This document shows positions 8,701 to 16,331 of a stretch of 64,000 bases of DNA, piece after piece. The position numbers and the translations under genes are program-made. The notes beneath the pieces were generated by a model. The model searched no databases. It saw only the letters and a list, made by a program, of their open reading frames with translations, and had not been told where the DNA came from. How positions within the stretch are numbered: the first letter of the stretch is position 1; each line of letters starts with the position of its first letter. This DNA comes from Salinirubrum litoreum (GTDB lineage: Archaea; Halobacteriota; Halobacteria; Halobacteriales; Haloferacaceae): assembly GCF_020567425.1 (NCBI RefSeq), contig NZ_JAJCVJ010000002.1:62001-126000 (forward strand). Reading direction: 5' to 3'.

Positions 8701-9821
8701 GCGATGTTCTTGCTCGCGTTATAATCCGCGTTCAGTTCGTACTCGCACTTCTGACACACGAACTGATGCTTCGACCCTCTGTTGTTCTCGTGGGTAAATC
8801 CACACGACGAACACCGCTGAGACGTGTATGCAGGACTCACTTGCTCGACCTCGATACCGAGCATCTCGGCTTTGTATTCGACGTACTCGAACAAACGACG
8901 GAACGCCCACGCATGGAACCGCTTTGCACCAGCCATTCGTTTGCGGATATCAGTCAGATTCTCGAATGCGATGTGCGTACAGTCGTGGTCGCGGGCTTCG
9001 TCGAGAATCCGGTTCGACACGCGGTGGAGTTCGTCCTGCATCCAGCGGTGTTCGCGGTCTTTCATCGACTGTATCGACAGGTGTGCCGACCGTGTACCTG
9101 TCTGTTGCATCGACCCGAGAGTCTTCTCATACTCTCGGCGTCGATGATTCATCTCGTCGGCGTTCCCGATGAACGCGCCTGTGGAAGTCACCGCGAGCGA
9201 GCCGTCCACGTTCAGGTCAACGCCAAGGACTGTGCTGTGCTTGGCATCAGAAGCAGTCGTGGACTGCTCTTGTTCGTCCGTGGTTCGGCGCATCCGTGCG
9301 TGGAGATAGAACGATTCCGTGGGTCGGTCGTACTGCAACGTGGACATTCGGAACTCGTAGTCCTCGTTCAGCAGGTACGAACCAATCGGCGTCCCCTCCG
9401 CATCGTCGGGAAGCACGTAGTCACACTCGACACGACCGTTGACGGTTGAGAGCGAAACGTGGTCGCGGTGGAATGTCGCGCTTCGCTTGTCGTAGACGAC
9501 GCTCCACGCATCGAAGTGTGGTTGACTGGTGGTGTCGCCTTTCTTGAGTCGGGCGACTCCGCTTTTCGTGGCCTCGATAGCCCGCCGAATCCCTTTCTGA
9601 ACGAGGTTCGCAGTCAACTCCGTCTCGGTTCGGAGTTGCTCGTAGAGGGCTTGTTCGGCTTTCTGTTTCGAGGTTATGCAGTAGTCGTTCGGGTATCTCC
9701 ACGCCCATTCTGCGGTGGTGTTCGCACAATGGAGGAACTGGTCTTTGGTTTGATGGAGGTCGTTGCACCGCTCGTCGGGGACATCGAGTTTGATCTTGAC
9801 GGTGCGGATTACGTCCCCCAT
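8523..9821 (-). CDS. tnpB: RNA-guided nuclease TnpB (IS1341-type OrfB)
   Basis: A full-length 432-residue TnpB. The RuvC-like triad is visible: Asp in VLGVDLNVDGS (about residue 203), Glu in IAFENLTDI (about 289) and Asp in LNADYNASKNIA (about 367). Between the last two lies a zinc finger with CSSCGF and CQKCEY. It starts MGDVIRTVKIKLDVPDERC like other OrfB proteins. The last codons (TTEVVGN) are encoded by the right-end hairpin of the element, and the stop codon is partly supplied by flanking DNA. No tnpA is present, so it depends on a TnpA in trans. TnpB proteins cut DNA guided by an omega RNA from the same locus. Confidence 0.93.
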   Translation of the reverse strand: MGDVIRTVKIKLDVPDERCNDLHQTKDQFLHCANTTAEWAWRYPNDYCITSKQKAEQALYEQLRTETELTANLVQKGIRRAIEATKSGVARLKKGDTTSQPHFDAWSVVYDKRSATFHRDHVSLSTVNGRVECDYVLPDDAEGTPIGSYLLNEDYEFRMSTLQYDRPTESFYLHARMRRTTDEQEQSTTASDAKHSTVLGVDLNVDGSLAVTSTGAFIGNADEMNHRRREYEKTLGSMQQTGTRSAHLSIQSMKDREHRWMQDELHRVSNRILDEARDHDCTHIAFENLTDIRKRMAGAKRFHAWAFRRLFEYVEYKAEMLGIEVEQVSPAYTSQRCSSCGFTHENNRGSKHQFVCQKCEYELNADYNASKNIARKLLKRLHSGQTSSSGGAPCQCALTSGTLNLNGDYTASVDSTAEGESTDKPTTEVVGN

Positions 9822-9993
9822 CCGTGTTTCACATACTGGATTGGCTCTTTATCAAGTATACGATTGGCGTGGGGGAGTCGGACTGCTATCGCCCGTGGTT
9901 TGTTTCAAGCGGTGCCGGATTCCTCCCACGAGTAAAGTCGTGGGCTTCCTCCTTGCATCTCTGTGAACTCCTCCCACGCCCGAGGACGCGGGA
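8531..9993 (-). mobile_element. IS200/IS605-superfamily, IS1341-type element (tnpB only)
   Basis: The element is bounded on the tnpB 3' side by a perfect hairpin CCCACGACTTCAGTCGTGGG (8531-8550). Beyond the tnpB start there is a related hairpin CCCACGAGTAAAGTCGTGGG (9924-9943), followed by a third imperfect one (about 9968-9989). Subterminal hairpins without terminal inverted repeats are typical of this superfamily. The right boundary is fixed by the break in the GNAT frame. The left boundary is uncertain and could lie anywhere between about 9945 and 10010. Confidence 0.7.
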
Positions 9994-10122
9994 ACCACCG
10001 ACTTAAACACCCGAACCTGTAGCAGAGAGAACTCACGTACCGACCGACCGTCGACCTCCTATGCACGATACAGCGACGCAATCACGGGAGACAGTCCGAC
10101 CGGCACACTCGAGGAGGCGGCC

Positions 10123-10782
10123 GTGAGACGAGTCGCCGAGGGGGTCTACTCGCTCGGAGGCGTCCGCGACGGGATCAACGCCTACCTCGTCGAGGACGTC
10201 CTCGTGGACGCGCGGACGAAGTGGGCCGCACGGACACTCGTGGGAGCACTCGGCGGACACGACGTGGCGGCACACGCGCTCACCCACGTCCACCCGGATC
10301 ATCAGGGCGCGTCGGCCGCGATCTGTGAGAGACTGGACGTGCCGTACTGGGTGCCGGCACCGGAAGTCGAGACGGCGGAGAGCGGCGCGGTGTACGACTC
10401 GATGCCGGCAAGTCCGATCGGGTGGCTCCAGCAACGACTGTGGGTCGGTCCCGGTCACCCGGTAGATCGCAGACTCCGTGGCGGCGACGAGGTGGCGGGC
10501 TTCGAGGTGATCGAGACGCCGGGCCACAGCGAGGGCCACGTCTCGTTCTGGCGCGAGTCGGACGGGACGCTCGTCCTCGGGGACGTCCTCGTGAATATGC
10601 ACCTGCTGACGACACGACCGGGGTTGCACGAACCGCCGGGAGTGTTCACGAGTGACCGCCACCGGAACCGCGAGTCCGCCCGGACGGTCGCCGACCTCGA
10701 CCCCGACACGGTCCTGTTCGGGCACGGCCCACCGCTGTACGACGGCCAGGAGTTCGTCGCGTTCGTGGCCGACCTCGACTGA
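10123..10782 (+). CDS. MBL-fold metallo-hydrolase (glyoxalase II-like)
   Basis: A 219-residue protein starting at GTG 10123. It carries the metallo-beta-lactamase signature THVHPDHQG (about residues 53-61), a later ETPGHSEGHVSFW (about 130-142) and LVLGDVLVNMH, and a final histidine in LFGHGPP. These supply the two-metal site. The substrate is unknown. The set resembles haloarchaeal hydroxyacylglutathione-hydrolase-like proteins that act on thioesters. It is followed 32 bases later by a Bat-type regulator in the same direction. It lies downstream of the IS element, whose insertion may have removed its original upstream region. Confidence 0.85.
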   Translation: MRRVAEGVYSLGGVRDGINAYLVEDVLVDARTKWAARTLVGALGGHDVAAHALTHVHPDHQGASAAICERLDVPYWVPAPEVETAESGAVYDSMPASPIGWLQQRLWVGPGHPVDRRLRGGDEVAGFEVIETPGHSEGHVSFWRESDGTLVLGDVLVNMHLLTTRPGLHEPPGVFTSDRHRNRESARTVADLDPDTVLFGHGPPLYDGQEFVAFVADLD

Positions 10783-10814
10783 CGAAGCGGAACGCACATC
10801 GGGCCACTCCGCCA

Positions 10815-11468
10815 GTGACCGGTATGGTGTACGCTCGGTTGCAGGTCCGGTTCCCCGAGTCGCTGTGGATCGGCCGACTCTCCCGGATGTACCCATCGGC
10901 GACGGTGACGGCACTCTCGGCGCTGGGCGTCGACGACGACGTCGTGACGCTGGTCTCGGTGACCGGTGCGCCCCCGGCGGAGATCGTCGAACTGGCTCGG
11001 AGCGATCCGGCGGTGACCGAGTTCGACACCGTGGCGCGAACCGCCGACCGACTCGTCTTCTCGTACCGGACACGCTCGACGATCTATCGGGCCGCCGAGC
11101 GAAGCGGCGTCCCACCCGTCTACCCCATCGAGGTGCAGGACGGCTGGGCAGATATCGAGTGCAACACTTCCCGGTCGGCTCTCTCGGCGTTCGTGACGGA
11201 ACTCGAGTCGGAAGGCGGTGTCGTCGAGGTGACGGCACTCTCCGATGGGTCGAACGGGAACGCACTTCTGACGAGGCGTCAGCGTGAGATGCTCACGGCG
11301 GCGTACGACCGTGGCTACTACGACTCGCCACGGCGATGTTCGACGGCGGACCTGGCCGAACTGTTCGACGTCGCACCGTCGACGGTGAGTGACGTGTTGC
11401 GCCGAGCGGAGCGGCGGGCGCTCGGATCGGTCCTCGCCGAGACGGCGTCCCGGGACCACTCGGCGTAG
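10815..11468 (+). CDS. Bat-type helix-turn-helix regulator (HTH-10)
   Basis: A 217-residue cytoplasmic protein. The N-terminal about 150 residues form an alpha/beta sensor-like part with no recognisable ligand motif. The C-terminus has the bacterioopsin-activator HTH: LLTRRQREMLTAAYDRGYYD, then RRCSTADLAELFDVAPSTVSDVLRRAERR. Start choice is between GTG 10815 and ATG 10824; the latter fits a leaderless start. Proteins of this architecture are transcription factors in Halobacteria, and the target is unknown. It may regulate the upstream metallo-hydrolase gene. Confidence 0.85.
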   Translation: MTGMVYARLQVRFPESLWIGRLSRMYPSATVTALSALGVDDDVVTLVSVTGAPPAEIVELARSDPAVTEFDTVARTADRLVFSYRTRSTIYRAAERSGVPPVYPIEVQDGWADIECNTSRSALSAFVTELESEGGVVEVTALSDGSNGNALLTRRQREMLTAAYDRGYYDSPRRCSTADLAELFDVAPSTVSDVLRRAERRALGSVLAETASRDHSA

Positions 11469-11774
11469 CCCGGATCGCGGTCGAGTGAGCCGTCCCGTCG
11501 CCCCGTGACGTGCTGGCGTGCTGACGTGCCGTGAGACATCGACCGCTGTAGCGGCCGCGTTCGTGTCCGGCCAGCGGCGGGCGAGTGCAGAGACACTGGC
11601 AACGACACCGGTCAGGACGACACGACTGGACACCGTACCAGACGCTTCACCGCTCACTGGAGTTCGGGGTTTCGAACGCTATCACTCGGCGGCACGTGCT
11701 CCCGGTCGCCGTATCACTCGTGCGCTCTGGCACGGTGTCGGGGACAGGGGCGATCAGCGCGCTCGACCGAACTG
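11469..11774. other. Intergenic region without a supported gene
   Basis: About 300 bases between the Bat-type regulator and the HalOD1 pseudogene. Open frames exist on both strands but their composition (Arg/Thr/Ser-rich) is that of non-coding GC-rich DNA. I see no RNA gene or repeat here. Confidence 0.4.
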
Positions 11775-12137
11775 TCACGGGGGTTCGGCAGCAGCGGGTT
11801 CGTACACCTGTACCCACCCGTCGCTCCGCACTTTGACGAGGTAGTCGGTGTACCGGAACTCGACGGTGCCGGTGCCCTGACGAGACTCCCCGGCCGAGGC
11901 CTAACCGAAGAAGGCTTTCTCGATGCCGGGGACGTCGACGACCTCGTACAGCGGTGGAGCCGTCACCTCCTTCGGGTCGACGTCCATCGCGTCTGCGATC
12001 GCGTACACGATCACGGTCGTCAGCTCCCCGTCGTGATCCGACTCGTAGAGGCGTTGTGCGACCTGTTGCCAGCGAACGTCACCATCGAGGTTCGGATCGT
12101 CGTGGCTCGTCGTTCCGGTCTCGTCGATATCACTCAT
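11775..12137 (-). pseudogene. HalOD1 output-domain protein interrupted by an in-frame amber codon
   Basis: From ATG 12137 the frame encodes a HalOD1-like start (VRWQQVAQRLYESDHDGELT, then ADAMDVDPKEVTAPPLYEVVD). It stops at TAG (11901-11903) after GIEKAFFG. The same frame continues past the TAG with 38 codons that complete the domain: TGTVEFRYTDYLVKVRSDGW and VQVYEP, ending at TGA 11775. HalOD1 domains normally end with this G.V.F.Y.GY.V.V..DG pair of strands. The gene has therefore suffered a single nonsense change, or is read through. The start overlaps the upstream HTH gene by eight bases, so both form one operon. Confidence 0.75.
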
Positions 12138-12570
12138 TCATGTCTCCCCGTGCGTGTGTCTCCTGGTCACCGTCCAGACTCGCACCCATGCCGCTGAGCG
12201 CTGCGAGCACCTGCTCGGCGTTCTCGGCGGCCGTGATCGTCTCGGTCTCTTCGTCGAAGGTGACGATCCCTTCGTCGACCAACTTGGGGACGTGCGCGTG
12301 ATACAGCGAGACGTACACGCGTTCCCGCTGGTCGGGGCCGACCGCGTGCTCCGGGACGTCCGCCTCCCAGGCGGCGATCTTCGTCGCCAGATCGGTCAGC
12401 GACCACTGTGCGTCCTCGAGGAGCGTGTAACAGAGATATCGGCGTCGGGGATGGCCCAGTGCCTCGTAGACGTGATCTAAGTCGAGAATCTCTCGCGGCG
12501 GGAGGTCCCCCGCTGGCAGTTCACCGGAACGACTGCCGCGCTCGTCGTCGACCGGCGGATCGTCGTCCAT
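12130..12570 (-). CDS. DUF7344-like winged-helix regulator
   Basis: A 146-residue acidic protein. Residues about 30-125 form a winged helix typical of haloarchaeal DUF7344 proteins: DHVYEALGHPRRRYLCYTLL, then a degenerate HTH and VYVSLYHAHVPKLVDEGIVT, ending in DEETETITAAENAEQVL. The YHAHVPKL motif is diagnostic. It overlaps the HalOD1 frame downstream, and DUF7344/HalOD1 pairs are common in Halobacteria, probably as signalling-related regulators. An AT-rich stretch at about 12575-12615 upstream should hold the promoter. Confidence 0.85.
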   Translation of the reverse strand: MDDDPPVDDERGSRSGELPAGDLPPREILDLDHVYEALGHPRRRYLCYTLLEDAQWSLTDLATKIAAWEADVPEHAVGPDQRERVYVSLYHAHVPKLVDEGIVTFDEETETITAAENAEQVLAALSGMGASLDGDQETHARGDMNE

Positions 12571-12765
12571 AACGAATGCGATAACATCGATTAGGTTGTT
12601 AAGTAGTATGTTATTTCTCAGAGAGGAGTCACGGTGTACTGGGATGAGTCGGCGATTCTCCCCGTCGGAGAGTCGTATTCGACTATCGTGCCGATACGCG
12701 AGTACGTCGTCAAATTATCAGTGATTTGTGATACTGTCTCCTACAGAACCACTGAGGCGTTCTCG

Positions 12766-12934
12766 ACGGGGACCGTCTACCGGCGGCTGGAACGACTCCG
12801 CGAGTACGACCTCGTCACCGATCAGTTACATCGCCTAGACGGCGTACCGCCGCAACCAGCGCCGACCGATGCTGTTCATCGCCGTCGGGTTCGTCCTGAT
12901 CCGCTACGGACTGTGGGCACCACGCCGGGGCTGA
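12766..12934 (+). pseudogene. Decayed HTH/DUF7521 module
   Basis: Two gene fragments lie end to end in different frames. The first encodes TGTVYRRLERLREYDLVTDQ, the recognition helix and wing of an ArsR-like protein; the intact gene at 33616-33963 has STVYRRLDRLESLDLVTTS. The second (12845-12934) encodes YRRNQRRPMLFIAVGFVLIR and ends with a stop; the intact DUF7521-like gene at 32937 has YVRNGSRPLAFLGLGIALL at the same place. This looks like a collapsed copy of the same regulator-plus-membrane-protein module. Confidence 0.5.
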
Positions 12935-12979
12935 CCGGTCGCCGAAGTCGTCAAGCCCCTCCCCCGAGACCACCCGACC

Positions 12980-13252
12980 ATGGAGTTCGAGGTCTACGGC
13001 CCTCTGCGAAGTTCGACGGGCGGCAAGACGGCGACGGTCGCGTTCGAGGGCGGCACCGTGGAGGAGGCCCTCTGGTGCTTCCTGGACGCGTACCCGCGAG
13101 CGACCCAGTACCTGCTCACCGACGACGAGGACCCCACGTTCCGGCCGAGCGTCCGGGTGGTCGTAGACGGCGAGAAGGTCGACCTGGACGAGCACCTCGA
13201 CCCGGACGCGACGCTCACGCTGATCCCGGCGGTGCAGGGCGGGCGTCGGTGA
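12980..13252 (+). CDS. Ubiquitin-like MoaD/ThiS family protein (SAMP-like)
   Basis: A 90-residue beta-grasp protein: MEFEVYGPLRSSTGGKTATV opens the sheet, VEEALWCFLDAYP is the central helix, VRVVVDGEKVDLDEHLDPD and ATLTLIPAVQGG finish it. Archaeal SAMPs and MoaD are adenylated and then conjugated, or loaded with sulfur, through a C-terminal Gly-Gly. Here the Gly-Gly (residues 87-88) is followed by two arginines, which would have to be removed or would block activation. A molybdate transporter lies 466 bases downstream, so a molybdopterin link is possible but unproven. Confidence 0.8.
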   Translation: MEFEVYGPLRSSTGGKTATVAFEGGTVEEALWCFLDAYPRATQYLLTDDEDPTFRPSVRVVVDGEKVDLDEHLDPDATLTLIPAVQGGRR

Positions 13253-13269
13253 GCAGGAGTCGGGCCGAG

Positions 13270-13560
13270 GCGGCGAGACCTGACGGCGCGCGAGAACGAC
13301 GAGTCGCTCGACACCGTGGTCGGCGTCTTCGACAGCCGTGACCCGGACGAGGCCGACTACGAGGACTGCTCTCAGTTACCGGTTTCGGCGGTCGTCCCGC
13401 CGACGCTCCACGCGCCGGAGTCGACGAACGTCGACGAACTCCGCTCGGAGATGCACGAGGTGCGAAGCCACACGGTCGTCGTCATCACGGAGTTCGAGGC
13501 GACCGAGGGGTCGATCACCGGTTCGACACCACGGAGGAATCGAGCACGATGGAGGACACG
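13270..13560 (+). pseudogene. Unrecognised coding remnant upstream of the molybdate transporter
   Basis: The stretch has strong haloarchaeal coding character (acidic, Val-rich) in one frame, including LDTVVGVFDSRDPDEADYED, VSAVVPPTLHAPESTNVDEL and HTVVVITEFEATEGSITGS. No start codon in good context is seen. The frame becomes Arg-rich nonsense after about 13530, where another frame (MEDTTEEVVDESLVTGG) looks more natural. I read it as a frameshifted relic of unknown family. Confidence 0.3.
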
Positions 13561-13717
13561 ACCGAGGAGGTCGTCGACGAGAGTCTGGTCACCGGCGGAT
13601 CGGATCCGCCGGGCGATACCGAGGAGACGTGTCCACGACCGGTTACGCCGGGCCGCCGGTGCGACCGGATCCGGTTACTGCGAAGACACTTGGGCGAATA
13701 CGGCATACTGCGGACCG

Positions 13718-14860
13718 GTGGCCTTCGATCTCGCCCGACCTGCCGAGACGACCGTCGCGTTCTCCCGGAGCGAGGCGGCGGGCGCGATCGGCGATTCGGT
13801 CACGGTCCTCCCCCTGGTCGTCGCGGTCGGTGCCCTGACGGAGCTCTCGCTGGCGGTCGCGCTCGGCTGGTTCGGCCTCTGCCAGATCGTCTGGGGACTC
13901 TACTACGGTGTCCCGATCTCGGTCGAACCGATGAAGGCGCTCACGGCGCTCCTGCTCGCGGGCACGGTCACGACCGACGAGTTCCTGCTCGCCGGGCTGG
14001 TCGTCGGCCTCGTCCTCCTCGTCGTCGGGGCGACCGGGACGCTCGGGCGGATCGGCGACTACGTCGGCACGCCCGTCGTTCGCGGCGTCCAGTTCGGCGT
14101 CGCGCTCCTACTGCTGGAGACCGGCCTCCACATCGGTCTCGGCGATCCGCGCCTCGCCGGTCTCGGCGTCGTCGCCGCGGGCGGACTGGCGGCGCTCGGG
14201 CGCGGCAAACTGACCGCACTCGCGGTGCTGGTGGTCGGTGGCCTCGTGGCCGTCCTCTCTCCCGGCGGTGTCGTCCCTGTGGATCTCGGCGGTCTCTCCG
14301 CGCCGAGCCTCGACACGCCCGGGACGCCGGCGCTCCCGTCGTTCACCCTGCCAACCACCGGACTGTCGGTCGCTGCGGCCGAGGCCGTACTCGCGCAGGT
14401 GGCGATGACGGTCGGCAACGCGGCGCTGGCGGCGTCGATCCTGCTGGCCGACTACTTCGACCGCGAGATCTCCGCCGACGACCTGTCGATCAGTATGGGC
14501 CAGATGAACCTCACGGCCGTCCCCTTCGGCGCGCTCCCGATGTGCCACGGGAGCGGCGGCATCGCGGGCAAGTACGCCTTCGGCGCGCGCACGGCGGGGG
14601 CGAACGTCCTCCTCGGCCTCGGCTACCTCGCCGTCGCCGTCTGGGCCGCCGGCCTCGTGGCCGCCTACCCGGTCTCGATGCTGGGCGTCGTGCTGGCGCT
14701 CGTCGCCCTCCAGTTGGCGCGGACGAGTCTCCGGGAGACCGACGCGGTCCCGCTGGTCCTCGGTGTCGGACTCCTCGGACTCCTGGCGAACCTCGGCGTC
14801 GCCTTCGTCGTCGGGACCGTCGTCCACCTCGCGTGGCGGACGTGGCAGGCACGCGCCTGA
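13718..14860 (+). CDS. MOT1-type molybdate/sulfate transporter
   Basis: A 380-residue membrane protein started at GTG 13718 (VAFDLARPAETTVAF); the frame extends upstream but that part is non-coding in character. About ten transmembrane segments are visible. MOT1/SulP-like motifs are present: VPISVEPMKALTALLLAGT near residue 70 and ALPMCHGSGGIAGKYAFGAR near residue 270. The second one is characteristic of the MOT1 branch, which lacks the STAS domain. MOT1 proteins take up molybdate with high affinity. The 3' end is convergent with the formamidase gene, 11 bases away. Confidence 0.85.
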   Translation: MAFDLARPAETTVAFSRSEAAGAIGDSVTVLPLVVAVGALTELSLAVALGWFGLCQIVWGLYYGVPISVEPMKALTALLLAGTVTTDEFLLAGLVVGLVLLVVGATGTLGRIGDYVGTPVVRGVQFGVALLLLETGLHIGLGDPRLAGLGVVAAGGLAALGRGKLTALAVLVVGGLVAVLSPGGVVPVDLGGLSAPSLDTPGTPALPSFTLPTTGLSVAAAEAVLAQVAMTVGNAALAASILLADYFDREISADDLSISMGQMNLTAVPFGALPMCHGSGGIAGKYAFGARTAGANVLLGLGYLAVAVWAAGLVAAYPVSMLGVVLALVALQLARTSLRETDAVPLVLGVGLLGLLANLGVAFVVGTVVHLAWRTWQARA

Positions 14861-14871
14861 GAGACCCGCCC

Positions 14872-16179
14872 TCAGAGGTCGTACTGTGCGCGGACCAGCG
14901 AGTCCAGCCCCCGGTCGGCCAACACGTCCATCGGCGCGAGCAGGGTCAACTGGACGACCCCGGGCAAGCGACCGATCTCGACGCCACCGGTGAAGGTACA
15001 CCGCGCTCTGACCTCGCCCTCGCTCATGTCGAGCAACTCGGTCGCGCGGTCGAAGGCGTTCTGCGTCGCGTCGTTGACGGTCGCGCCGCTGCCGATCACC
15101 TGCAGTGGCCCCACGTCCTCGACGAGGTCGACGCCGTACTGATCGGCCAGTTCGCGGCCCGTCTCCAGTTCGGCGTCGGTGTACGGTTGGGCGATGTGCG
15201 GGAGGTCCTCGCCGTTCGGCAGGAGGAGCGGCCCGTCGATGTCGATTCCCTCGATGACCTCCACGTCGAGTTCGGTGTGGCCACTCACGTCGGTCGTGTG
15301 CAGGGAGAGTTCGCCGTCGCCCTGGTTCGCGTGCATGTCGCCGACGTAGATGCCGCCGCCGTCGACCTTCACCGGACAGATCAGGACCGCGCCCTCCCGG
15401 ACAGCGTTGATGTCCATGTGGCCGTCCGTCCGGTCGGCGAGTTCGGCCTCGTCGGCCAGCCCCCAGTCGTGCCCCGCGCCGATGAGGAACTGCCCGAAGT
15501 CGCCAGCGTTGTGCGAGTCCGGCAGTTCGATCGGTGGCGTCGTGCCGATGTTGCCCACGAACGGGCGGAGGTGGCCGAGCGTCCCGGGGAACTCCGATGG
15601 TTTGTAGAGCAGGATGGGGTGCTGTTCGGAGTGTTCCGGGAGTGCGAGCGCCTCTGCGGCCCGACCGGCGAGGTCGTCTGCGGCCTCGGCGTCCATCGTC
15701 AGGCCGACCGTGTGGTCCTCGTCGAACGCGACGGTGTAGCCGTACTCGAAGCCGAACGAGGAGGCGTTCGCCCCGCACTCCGCACACCTGATCGACTCCT
15801 CGCCGGTTCCCTCGACGATGGTCTCGGGCCACGCCGCGCCACACTCGGGACACACGTGATCGACGAACGGGTCGTCACCGAACGCCGCCTCGCGTTCCCG
15901 CATACTCCCGGTGCTGGTGGCGATACTCGTCACCTCGATGTTCTTGATGTGGAGTGCCACCGCGTCGCCGACCGCCGCGCCCTCGACGGCGACCGGTCGC
16001 GTCACCTCGTGCCCACCCTTGAACTTCGGCGTGATCATCGGCCCCCAGCAGCCGGCCGGGGTGTGTGTCTTGATCGTCCCGCCGTCTGCGACCGTCCCCG
16101 CCCACTCGACGTCCGGGCCGACGAGTCCGCGTGTGTACCGGTCGACCTCGATCACGTCTTCGACGTTTCGCTGTGCCAT
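14872..16179 (-). CDS. Acetamidase/formamidase family amidohydrolase
   Basis: This 435-residue protein belongs to the FmdA/AmdA family. Landmarks are GGTIKTHTPAGCWGPMITPK near residue 35-53, a zinc-ribbon-like insertion with VCPECGAAW and IRCAECGANA (about residues 110-140), DGHMDINAVREGAVLICPV, GGGIYVGDMHANQGDGE and GGVEIGRLPGVVQLTL. The family hydrolyses formamide or acetamide to ammonia and the acid. The zinc-ribbon insertion with two CxxC pairs is a haloarchaeal feature I would not expect in the fungal or bacterial enzymes. It is divergent from the TauE gene, with 152 bases between them. Confidence 0.88.
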   Translation of the reverse strand: MAQRNVEDVIEVDRYTRGLVGPDVEWAGTVADGGTIKTHTPAGCWGPMITPKFKGGHEVTRPVAVEGAAVGDAVALHIKNIEVTSIATSTGSMREREAAFGDDPFVDHVCPECGAAWPETIVEGTGEESIRCAECGANASSFGFEYGYTVAFDEDHTVGLTMDAEAADDLAGRAAEALALPEHSEQHPILLYKPSEFPGTLGHLRPFVGNIGTTPPIELPDSHNAGDFGQFLIGAGHDWGLADEAELADRTDGHMDINAVREGAVLICPVKVDGGGIYVGDMHANQGDGELSLHTTDVSGHTELDVEVIEGIDIDGPLLLPNGEDLPHIAQPYTDAELETGRELADQYGVDLVEDVGPLQVIGSGATVNDATQNAFDRATELLDMSEGEVRARCTFTGGVEIGRLPGVVQLTLLAPMDVLADRGLDSLVRAQYDL

Positions 16180-16331
16180 GGTCGTTCGAAGGTTCTACAT
16201 GATCGACTACAAAGGTTCGTGTCGCGGGGAAATCCGGTTCTTCTCGCGGCCACGGGCGCCACTAGACCGACTCGCGACCACGGTACCTTTTCGTAGCCGG
16301 TCGGTGACCGAGTGGCACGGAGAGACGACCT

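Noticed and set aside
11901-11903. Pyrrolysine decoding of the amber codon in the HalOD1 gene
   Set aside because: No pylT/pylS genes or methylamine methyltransferase context are visible, and Halobacteria are not known for it. A nonsense mutation is simpler.
13549-16296. A 915-codon plus-strand open frame over MOT1 and formamidase
   Set aside because: It is Arg/Pro/Gly-rich and lies over two well-supported genes in other frames; a GC-rich shadow.
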